The translations under genes and the position numbers were made by a program. A stretch of 10,497 nucleotides of DNA from Candidatus Cloacimonadota bacterium. GTDB taxonomy: Bacteria; Cloacimonadota; Cloacimonadia; Cloacimonadales; Cloacimonadaceae. Under the pieces are notes generated by a model that was given only the letters and a program-made list of their open reading frames with translations, ran no database searches and was not told the DNA's origin. Numbering within the stretch: the stretch's first letter is position 1; each line of letters begins with the position of its first letter. This document shows, piece by piece, positions 1 to 5,238 of this stretch. The DNA is taken from positions 1-10,497 of the forward strand of contig JALOBT010000065.1 in the NCBI GenBank assembly GCA_023228125.1, written 5' to 3'.

Positions 1-98
1 TCAATCCCTTGAGTAAAGAGCACCAGGCGCACTTCTTTCACCATGTTTTGCAATGCTTTTGTTGTGTCTTTTATTACGTTTTCAGCGAGAATAGCCAT
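1..98 (-). CDS. N-terminal fragment of a probable glutaredoxin-like / protein disulfide oxidoreductase family protein (partial)
   Basis: Only the first 32 codons lie in the window; the gene continues past position 1. The reading frame begins with ATG at 98-96 and gives a short amphipathic N-terminal helix (MAILAENVIKDTTKAL) followed by a hydrophobic strand ending in LVLFTQGI. The next codon starts GA. Glutaredoxin-like proteins of the archaeal PDO type have a helix and then a VKLVVFTQ-like strand directly before the first redox Cys motif, which is the basis for the call. The redox cysteines are outside the window, so the function is inferred from a short match. The start is well supported by a very strong Shine-Dalgarno (GAGGAGG, within 101-110 on the opposite strand) and by a promoter further upstream. 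The gene is divergent from the operon that starts at 747. Confidence 0.55.
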   Translation of the reverse strand, partial: MAILAENVIKDTTKALQNMVKEVRLVLFTQGI

Positions 99-133
99 AT
101 TCTCCTCCTCTTTTTGTATGATTCTTAAGTAAT

Positions 134-161
134 AGTATAACGTACCTTCGTTTGCAGGCAA
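134..161 (-). promoter_or_regulatory. Sigma70-like promoter of the minus-strand gene
   Basis: Reading the minus strand, a TTGCCT box (161-156) and a TATACT box (139-134) are separated by 16 nt. They match the -35 and -10 consensus at 4 of 6 and 5 of 6 bases. Transcription would start near 127, giving a leader of about 30 nt before the ATG at 98, with the GAGGAGG ribosome binding site in between. Confidence 0.6.
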
Positions 162-181
162 GTATTACTGAGAGTTGTAGC

Positions 182-205
182 GTTTTAGGGTTTTAAGGTT
201 TTAGC
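182..205. repeat. Three tandem copies of an 8-nt motif
   Basis: GTTTTAGG (182-189), GTTTTAAG (190-197) and GTTTTAGC (198-205) follow each other without a gap. They lie just upstream of the minus-strand promoter and directly before a small hairpin. The role is unknown; they could be simple slippage repeats. Confidence 0.6.
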
Positions 206-209
206 GTAG

Positions 210-229
210 CGCAGGACGCTGTTCCTGCG
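210..229. repeat. Small 7-bp hairpin
   Basis: CGCAGGA (210-216) and TCCTGCG (223-229) are perfect complements around a 6-nt loop. No T-run follows on either strand, so it is not a standard intrinsic terminator. It is followed by short direct repeats (ACAGGATAA, then ACAGGACAA, around 247-265). The style resembles dispersed intergenic repeats, but this cannot be shown from one copy. Confidence 0.5.
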
Positions 230-326
230 GAAGAAGGATTGTATCAACAGGATAAACAGGACAAAATAGAAAACACCAGCATTCTGGGCTGCTTCTTTCT
301 GCCTTTGGGAACTTAATCACCCCTTC

Positions 327-375
327 ATCTACCCTTAATCAAGCGTTAATTATTAACGCTTGATTAAGGGTAGAT
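327..375. repeat. Perfect 24-bp inverted repeat with a 1-nt centre
   Basis: The left arm (327-350, starting ATCTACCCTTAATCAAG) and right arm (352-375, ending CTTGATTAAGGGTAGAT) are exact reverse complements over 24 bases, with only T351 between them. As RNA this would form a very long AT-rich stem on either strand. As DNA it is a near-continuous 49-bp palindrome. No T-tract follows it and it lies between divergent genes, so a terminator role is unlikely. The core octamer CTTAATCA also occurs once more just outside, at 312-319. It could be a mobile-element relic, a regulator binding region or an RNase III substrate. Confidence 0.9.
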
Positions 376-420
376 AAAGATATGATCGACGCTCTCAAGA
401 GAGGGAGAAAGGAAAGAAAT

Positions 421-459
421 ATGGGATTTTACTATCTATTGCCGCTTGATGCCGCTTGA
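421..459 (+). CDS. Possible 12-codon leader peptide
   Basis: ATG at 421 opens a 12-codon frame (MGFYYLLPLDAA) ending in TGA at 457-459. An AAGGA ribosome binding site (409-413) stands 7 nt upstream, a good distance. A TATGAT box at 381-386 could serve as a -10, but its best -35 (TTGATT, 360-365) is only 15 nt away, so the promoter is weak. The stop codon lies inside the left arm of the inverted repeat at 455-522, an arrangement like that of a translated leader before a conditional hairpin. A frame this short can arise by chance, and there is no independent evidence of translation. Confidence 0.25.
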   Translation: MGFYYLLPLDAA

Positions 460-522
460 AGTCCAAAGTGCCGCTAAGCTTATGGTAAATTGATAGTTAT
501 CTTGGGCACTTTGAACTCCAAG
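455..522. repeat. Imperfect 18-bp inverted repeat with 32-nt spacer
   Basis: The left arm CTTGAAGTCCAAAGTGCC (455-472) and right arm GGCACTTTGAACTCCAAG (505-522) pair at 16 of 18 positions. The innermost nine pairs are perfect. A short direct repeat, GCCGCTTGA, occurs at 441-449 and 451-459 and overlaps the left arm. The structure could be a folded leader RNA upstream of the operon, or terminal repeats of a very small relic element. No clear target-site duplication is visible. Confidence 0.7.
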
Positions 523-670
523 ACTCACAGCTTTCATGTAAAAATAGCGTCTCTACAGGACTCGTTTTGAGAAGGTATAGAACCGTACGAGGCGTTTATC
601 AATAACTTAGCTGTGGGAAACCTTAGCTACACAATAAACACCGGACTAAACAGTAGATTCCTTTTTGTTC

Positions 671-699
671 TTGACTTAATCGGCTTATTTTGTTATAGA
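671..699 (+). promoter_or_regulatory. Sigma70-like promoter of the six-gene operon
   Basis: TTGACT (671-676) and TATAGA (694-699) are separated by exactly 17 nt. They match the -35 and -10 consensus at 5 of 6 and 4 of 6 bases. The predicted start near 706 gives a leader of about 40 nt before the ATG at 747. Because the downstream genes are so closely spaced, this may drive the whole block to 6519. Confidence 0.65.
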
Positions 700-746
700 G
701 TCTTAAAACACAAAATAAAGGTTGACTTACCGTTTGGAGATAGAAA

Positions 747-1307
747 ATGTGGTCTCAGAACTATATACATGCCGATCCGCTTAAAATTAATGGGATAGCG
801 CCCCCTTACCGCTTTAAGGCCAGACAGATGGTCTTGCTTTCGATATTTACACTGTTTATTGGCAGCCTCTTTGCTCAGGCCCAGGGAGAGGATTTTGTCT
901 CTATGCAAAATTGGAAATTGCCTGAACATGCTGTCCCAATGAGTGATTTGCATCTGGAAGCCGGAATTTTGTTGCAGGATGGCCAGCCTTTTGAGGGCTG
1001 GGCTTTTGAGCTCTATCCCGAAGGCACCTTACTGGCCGCCACACAGTATCAAAAGGGACGCCTGCATGGCTGTAGCCTGATCTGGTATCCTGATGGCACG
1101 CCGCAGATGAATGCGAGCTACCAGCAGGGTGCCTTGAATGGCCGTTTTCTGGGCTGGTATCAGAATGGCAGTGTGATTTACGATAGATATATAAATTTAG
1201 GAGCATACGTCTCGGACAACCTGGCCGATCAGGATCAGGACCGGTTTGGAGACGAGACTGAAATTATGGAAAGAGAAGGAAATACTGATGACAGCACCCA
1301 TGAGTAA
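747..1307 (+). CDS. Exported MORN/YwqK-like repeat protein
   Basis: The 186-aa product probably acts outside the cytoplasm. The ATG at 747 has a GGAG box 7 nt upstream. The N-terminus has a long polar, basic section to about residue 28, a hydrophobic core (about 29-42) and a plausible signal peptidase site after FAQA. ATG 828 (residue 28) would give a more compact signal peptide but has no clear ribosome binding site. Residues about 82-154 hold three units of the form G-x2-x-[WY][YF]-x-[DEN]G-[ST] (YPEGT, YPDGT, YQNGS), each followed by a Y/G-rich strand, as in MORN and YwqK-type repeats. Residues 161-172 (DQDQDRFGDETE) resemble a thrombospondin type 3 calcium loop. The last 20 nt overlap the start of panB. 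The binding partner is unknown; the call describes the fold type only. Confidence 0.7.
   Translation: MWSQNYIHADPLKINGIAPPYRFKARQMVLLSIFTLFIGSLFAQAQGEDFVSMQNWKLPEHAVPMSDLHLEAGILLQDGQPFEGWAFELYPEGTLLAATQYQKGRLHGCSLIWYPDGTPQMNASYQQGALNGRFLGWYQNGSVIYDRYINLGAYVSDNLADQDQDRFGDETEIMEREGNTDDSTHE
1276..1280 (+). promoter_or_regulatory. Ribosome binding site that decides the panB start
   Basis: AAGGA ends 7 nt before ATG 1288. It favours this start over the in-frame TTG at 1246 and the ATG at 1300, neither of which has a comparable site. It lies inside the preceding gene, implying translational coupling. Confidence 0.6.
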
Positions 1308-2133
1308 GATGCACAGCCCTCAAAGCTTTACGCTGATGAAGCAGAAAGGGCAATTGATCACGATGATCACGGCTTATGACTATGCCAGTGGCAGTGCTGT
1401 GGCCGCCACGGACATTGATGTGATCCTGGTGGGGGATTCACTGGGCATGGTGGTTTTGGGATACGACAGCACCTTGAAGGTGAGCATGCAGGATATGATC
1501 TCTCACAGCGCGGCGGTGCAAAGAGCCGCACCCCAGAAATTTGTGATCACAGATATGCCTTATATGAGCTATCACCTCTCGGCCCGCGAGACCCGCATCA
1601 ATGCTGCCCGCCTGGTGAATGAAGGAGCGGGACACGCAGTAAAGCTGGAAGGTGGCTCTGCTGGCCGGATTCAGGCCATCCGCGAGATCGTGGATATGGA
1701 GATCCCTGTGTGTGCACACTTGGGCCTCACCCCGCAATCCGTCCTCCGCTATGGTGGTTACAAGGTGCAAGGCAAGACCGAGGCTGCTTATGAAGAGATC
1801 TTTCAGGCCGCTCTGGCCACTCAGGAAGCCGGCGCCTTCATGCTGGTGCTGGAAGCCATTCCGGAGAGCCTGGGCAAAAAGATCAGCGAAGCCCTGAGCA
1901 TCCCCACCATCGGCATCGGAGCCGGCAAATATTGTGATGGCCAGGTCCTGGTCTATCACGACCTCTTGGGCTACAGCGATATGAGCCCTAAATTTGTAAA
2001 ACGCTATAATGACTTGAACCAAAGCATTCCCCGCAGCATTATGCAATATACCAAAGAAGTCCGTGAGGGCAGCTTTCCCGGCGGGGAACACACCTACTAC
2101 CCAATAGATAAAATAGATAAACAGGAAGGATAA
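1288..2133 (+). CDS. panB: 3-methyl-2-oxobutanoate hydroxymethyltransferase (ketopantoate hydroxymethyltransferase)
   Basis: This cytosolic enzyme transfers the one-carbon unit of 5,10-methylenetetrahydrofolate to 2-oxoisovalerate to make ketopantoate, the first step of pantothenate and CoA synthesis. The 281-aa product has the usual length and the family motifs: ITAYDY (27-32), VGDSLGMV (48-55), GY-x-ST (58-62), VKLEGG (118-123), HLGLTPQS (144-151), VLEAIP (187-192) and IGIGAG near the C-terminal third. Mg-binding D50, D89 and E121 and catalytic E189 align with D45, D84, E114 and E181 of the E. coli enzyme. Start 1288 was chosen for its ribosome binding site; it overlaps the upstream gene by 20 nt. 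The next gene follows after 3 nt. No panC, panD or panE is nearby, so the operon context is not a pantothenate cluster. Confidence 0.96.
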   Translation: MTAPMSKMHSPQSFTLMKQKGQLITMITAYDYASGSAVAATDIDVILVGDSLGMVVLGYDSTLKVSMQDMISHSAAVQRAAPQKFVITDMPYMSYHLSARETRINAARLVNEGAGHAVKLEGGSAGRIQAIREIVDMEIPVCAHLGLTPQSVLRYGGYKVQGKTEAAYEEIFQAALATQEAGAFMLVLEAIPESLGKKISEALSIPTIGIGAGKYCDGQVLVYHDLLGYSDMSPKFVKRYNDLNQSIPRSIMQYTKEVREGSFPGGEHTYYPIDKIDKQEG

Positions 2134-2136
2134 GAT

Positions 2137-2751
2137 ATGTCTTACAATAGAAATGAAATAATGAGTCCTGAAGAGAAATTCAGCGCGATCGCCAGCCTGA
2201 GAGAGAAGCTGGAAGATAACTTCATCGCTCTGGGCGAGCTACTCAGCGAAATCAAGCGCAGCAAGCTTTACCGCTTCAAAGGTTATGAAACTTTCAAAGA
2301 ATTTGTGGAAGGAGAGTATCAGCTTTCCGGATCTCTGGCCTCCAAGCTTGCCGTCACCTTCGATCTTTATATCGAAGATATGGATGTGGATGAGAGCAGC
2401 ATGAAAGAAATCGGCTTTGAGCGTCTGCAATTGATCAAACCCATGGTGCAAAAGGCGGATTGGGATGTGCGCGATGAATGGCTGAAAAAGGCCACCGAAA
2501 CTCCCACAAACGAGCTACGCAGCGAAATCAAGGAGCTGAAGAAAAAAGAAAAGGAAGAAGACCCGGACCTGAAAAAAGTATTTATCGATCAATATTTGGA
2601 GAAGATGGTTACATGGTTCAATTGCTCAAAAAGTGAGCTGAATTTCAAGCTCGCACTATATTTCCAGGATGCAGACCTGGACGACATGAAGAAGCTCGTA
2701 AAAGAGCGGCAACGCATCTTTGAACAAGAAACTCAAACGAACAAGGAGTAA
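2137..2751 (+). CDS. Protein of unknown function with a putative helix-turn-helix-like N-terminal part and coiled coil
   Basis: I do not recognise a named family for this 204-aa soluble, highly charged protein. It begins 3 nt after panB behind a strong AGGAAGGA site (2123-2130). Residues about 10-75 form helices with the pattern LGELLSEIKRSKLYR, GYETFKEFVEGEY, then LSGSLASKLAVTF. This resembles N-terminal parts of plasmid/phage ParB-like or replication-associated proteins, in which a short helical bundle leads into a helix-turn-helix. A Lys/Glu-rich segment at about 120-145 (SEIKELKKKEKEEDPDLKK) should form a coiled coil. The C-terminal 55 residues are helical with no motif I know. There is no signal peptide or membrane segment. 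Its last codons contain the ribosome binding site of porX, so the two are probably translationally coupled. A DNA-binding or adaptor role linked to PorX is inference only. Confidence 0.75.
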   Translation: MSYNRNEIMSPEEKFSAIASLREKLEDNFIALGELLSEIKRSKLYRFKGYETFKEFVEGEYQLSGSLASKLAVTFDLYIEDMDVDESSMKEIGFERLQLIKPMVQKADWDVRDEWLKKATETPTNELRSEIKELKKKEKEEDPDLKKVFIDQYLEKMVTWFNCSKSELNFKLALYFQDADLDDMKKLVKERQRIFEQETQTNKE

Positions 2752-2757
2752 AAACTC

Positions 2758-4320
2758 ATGAAAGTGATGAAAATTCTCTGGGTCGATGATGAAATCGATC
2801 TACTCAAGCCCTTTATCCTTTTCTTAGAAGAAAGAAATTACGAAGTAGATACATGCAACAACGGCACCGACGCCATCGAAAAGGTGGTGGAAACAAAATA
2901 CGATCTGGTGATCATGGACGAAATGATGCCCGGCCTGGACGGCCTCAGCACCCTGCAGGAGATCAAACGCATAAACAGCGCCATCCCCATCATCATGGTA
3001 ACCAAGAGCGAAGAAGAAGGCCTGATGAACAAAGCCATCGCCTCGCAGATCTCGGATTACCTGATCAAACCCATCAATCCCTCCCAGATCATCATGGCTA
3101 TCAAAAAGATCTTTCAGGCCGATGAGATCCGCGCCAATGAGATCGGCCAGCAATACAGCCAGTATATGGCCAAGCTCAATCAACGCCTCTTTGCGAATCC
3201 GGATTGGGATGAATGGGGACAAATCTATCTCGAAATGGCAAAGTGGGAATTGCGCATCGATGCCGTAAACGATGAAAACCTGCGCCAGACTCACTTCCTG
3301 GAAAAGCGCAATTGCAATACCGAATTTACCAGTTATGTAGAACGCAACTATCGGGACTGGCTGAAGACGGATGATCGTCCCAACCTCAGCTTTGATCTGA
3401 TCTCCCAGTATGTGGCTCCGCACTTTGAAGAAAACGTGCCAATCTACTTTATTATTATCGATTGCATGAGACTGGATCAATATCTGGCCATCGAACCTTA
3501 TATCCAGGAGCTTTTTGAAGTGGATATGGATATGTATTTCTCGATTTTGCCCACGGCGACTCCGTATTCGAGAAATTCCATCTTCAGCGGACTCTTGCCC
3601 ATCGATATCGCCAAGCGTTTCCCGGAATATTGGGTGACCTCAAACGAGATGGATAACAGCAGAAACCGCAATGAACACCAGCTTTTGGATGAACATATCA
3701 CGGATCTGGGCTATGAACTGGACCCCACTTCCAAATACGTGAAGATCTTCAATATGGAAGAAGGCAACTTTGTGCTGCGCAAGATCGAGACCTGGAACAA
3801 GGATAATCTGGTCGTCTTGGTCTATAACTTCCTTGATCTGCTGGCGCATCACCGCTCCCGGGATCAGATCCTGCAAGAGACCATTCCGCACGAAGAAGGC
3901 CTCAGAGCCTTTACCAAGCACTGGTTCCTGCATTCTGCCCTGTATGAAGCGCTCAAACTCATTGCCAAGCAAGACGCTATCGTGGTGATTTCTACCGATC
4001 ACGGTTCGATCAAGGTAAACCGCGCCACTCAGGTGATCGGCGATCGGGATACTTCGGTGACCGTGCGCTACAAAGAAGGCAAAAACCTCACTGCCAACGA
4101 CCGTCACGCTCTCTTTGTGAAAAAGCCGGCGGATTTTGGCCTGCCTTCCAAGAGCATCGTGGATAACTTCATCTTCGCCAAAGATGACTACTATTTCGTC
4201 TATCCCAATAGCTATCACCAATATCAAAGACAATACAATGGCACCTTCCAACACGGCGGCGTCTCCATGGAAGAGATGATCCTGCCCATCGTAACCTGTC
4301 GCTCCAAAAAGAAAAGATAA
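2758..4320 (+). CDS. porX: PorX-type response regulator with PglZ-like alkaline-phosphatase-superfamily domain
   Basis: The 520-aa product joins a receiver domain (about 1-122) to a PglZ-type domain (about 225-515) through a helical linker. The receiver has the acidic pair D10/D11, phospho-acceptor D54 (VIMDEMMPG), T82 and K104. The C-terminal domain shows the metal-site motifs of the alkaline phosphatase superfamily: D235 (IIIDCMRLD), a candidate nucleophile T268 (PTATPYSRN), D360 and H364 (FLDLLAHHRS), D414/H415 (STDHGS) and H499 (QHGG). In Porphyromonas, PorX regulates the type IX secretion system together with PorY, PorL and the sigma factor SigP, and its domain is reported as a zinc-dependent phosphodiesterase acting on oligoadenylates. 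AAGGAG at 2743-2748 supports the start. All key residues are present, so an active protein is likely. The cognate kinase is not in this window. Confidence 0.92.
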   Translation: MKVMKILWVDDEIDLLKPFILFLEERNYEVDTCNNGTDAIEKVVETKYDLVIMDEMMPGLDGLSTLQEIKRINSAIPIIMVTKSEEEGLMNKAIASQISDYLIKPINPSQIIMAIKKIFQADEIRANEIGQQYSQYMAKLNQRLFANPDWDEWGQIYLEMAKWELRIDAVNDENLRQTHFLEKRNCNTEFTSYVERNYRDWLKTDDRPNLSFDLISQYVAPHFEENVPIYFIIIDCMRLDQYLAIEPYIQELFEVDMDMYFSILPTATPYSRNSIFSGLLPIDIAKRFPEYWVTSNEMDNSRNRNEHQLLDEHITDLGYELDPTSKYVKIFNMEEGNFVLRKIETWNKDNLVVLVYNFLDLLAHHRSRDQILQETIPHEEGLRAFTKHWFLHSALYEALKLIAKQDAIVVISTDHGSIKVNRATQVIGDRDTSVTVRYKEGKNLTANDRHALFVKKPADFGLPSKSIVDNFIFAKDDYYFVYPNSYHQYQRQYNGTFQHGGVSMEEMILPIVTCRSKKKR

Positions 4321-4332
4321 AAGAAGGTTAAA

Positions 4333-5232
4333 ATGTATCTTTCGGATCTCCTGGATGCCAAAGCGATCTTGCATATCACCGAAGCCCTCAGCAAAGAGCA
4401 GGTGTATAGGATGCTGGTGGAAAAACTCTGCAAGCATTACCACCTGCCTACCTGCGGCGATGCGCTCCTGCAGAAGATCCTGCAGCGGGATCAAGTAAGT
4501 AGCACAGCTTACCCCACTGGCATTTCCATCCCCCATATCCGGATGGACGAATTTGAAGATACCGTGGTGGCTATGGCTTTTTTGGATAGTCCGCTGGATT
4601 GCGAAGGCACGCCGGTGCACTGGGTCTGCCTGGTGATCACAGATAAAAGCTCTTCAAAGCTCTATCTGAACCTGGTGGCTGGCTTGCTCAAGATGTCCAA
4701 AGATACCGGGCTGGTAAAATCAATGCTGGAAACGGACGGGCCTGGCGTAGCGCATAAGATCAAAGACCTTAAGATTTGCATCACAAAAGAAATCACCGTG
4801 GCCGATGTGATGGTAACTGATCCGATCAGCATCCGTCCCCAGGCCTCGCTGACAGAACTCGGCGATCTGATCTCTACACACAGAATTTCCGCCGTGCCGG
4901 TAACGGACGAAAATGGAATCTATCTTGGGGAGGTGAATATCCTTCGCCTTCTCAAGGTAGGTGTTCCAGACTATCTGATGATGCTGGATGATGTGAGCTT
5001 CCTGCGCTCTTACGAGCCTTTGGAAAAGCTCTTTGAACAGGAAGACATCCTCACCGTGGGTGAGATTATGAATGACCATGAGGAATATTTGGGGCCCGAT
5101 ACCTCGATTCCGGAAGCGGTATTTGATATGATCCAGCGGCATAGACGTTTCTATTCCGTGGTGGACGAACAGGGTAAATTGGTGGGTGTGGTTACAGCCA
5201 TGGACATCTTCAGGAAAATAATCAAGGCTTAG
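4333..5232 (+). CDS. PTS EIIA (Ntr/fructose type) domain fused to a tandem CBS-domain pair
   Basis: The 299-aa cytosolic protein starts 12 nt after porX behind AGAAGG (4322-4327). Residues about 1-150 match the EIIA type-2 fold. H68 sits in TGISIPHIR, the position that is phosphorylated in EIIA(Ntr) and EIIA(Fru). Residues about 155-208 (TVADVMVTDPISI to LGEVNILRLL) and 242-297 (TVGEIMNDHEEYL to VGVVTAMDIFRKII) are two CBS domains, which as a pair commonly bind adenosine nucleotides. No EIIB, EIIC, HPr or EI is present, so a sugar-transport role is unlikely. Being 6 nt upstream of a permease gene, it is most plausibly a regulator of that permease responding to phosphorylation and/or nucleotide binding. 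The domain calls are firm; the role is inferred. Confidence 0.88.
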   Translation: MYLSDLLDAKAILHITEALSKEQVYRMLVEKLCKHYHLPTCGDALLQKILQRDQVSSTAYPTGISIPHIRMDEFEDTVVAMAFLDSPLDCEGTPVHWVCLVITDKSSSKLYLNLVAGLLKMSKDTGLVKSMLETDGPGVAHKIKDLKICITKEITVADVMVTDPISIRPQASLTELGDLISTHRISAVPVTDENGIYLGEVNILRLLKVGVPDYLMMLDDVSFLRSYEPLEKLFEQEDILTVGEIMNDHEEYLGPDTSIPEAVFDMIQRHRRFYSVVDEQGKLVGVVTAMDIFRKIIKA

Positions 5233-5238
5233 AATAAA

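Larger units (their letters stand above)
99..746. other. Divergent intergenic region rich in repeats and inverted repeats
   Basis: This stretch of about 650 bases separates the leftward gene from the rightward operon. It is more AT-rich than the flanking genes and holds no convincing long coding frame. From left to right I see the minus-strand promoter, an 8-nt motif repeated three times, a small hairpin at 210-229, a perfect 24-bp inverted repeat, a possible tiny leader ORF, an imperfect 18-bp inverted repeat, and a plus-strand promoter. Because the flanking genes diverge, no terminator is expected here, so the hairpins need another explanation. A GTG-initiated frame at 613-798 lacks a ribosome binding site and runs through the promoter into the next gene, so I do not regard it as a gene. 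Confidence 0.7.

Noticed and set aside
345..357. GTTAAT-N-ATTAAC core at the palindrome centre resembling a eukaryotic HNF1 site
   Set aside because: The context is bacterial; the match is a by-product of the AT-rich palindrome.
327..375. Intrinsic terminator interpretation of the perfect inverted repeat
   Set aside because: The stem is AT-rich with no following T-run on either strand, and the flanking confident genes are transcribed away from it.
613..798. 61-codon plus-strand frame starting with GTG
   Set aside because: It has no ribosome binding site, runs through a good promoter, overlaps the next gene in another frame and has no recognisable features.
1246..1287. Upstream TTG start for panB adding 14 residues
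   Set aside because: The extra residues are not part of the family's N-terminus, there is no suitable ribosome binding site, and ATG 1288 has AAGGA at ideal spacing.
3640..4620. Long open frame on the minus strand (326 codons) opposite porX and the EIIA-CBS gene
   Set aside because: It lies opposite two strongly supported genes and crosses their junction. Its translation has low-complexity His/Gln/Asp-rich runs typical of antisense reading.
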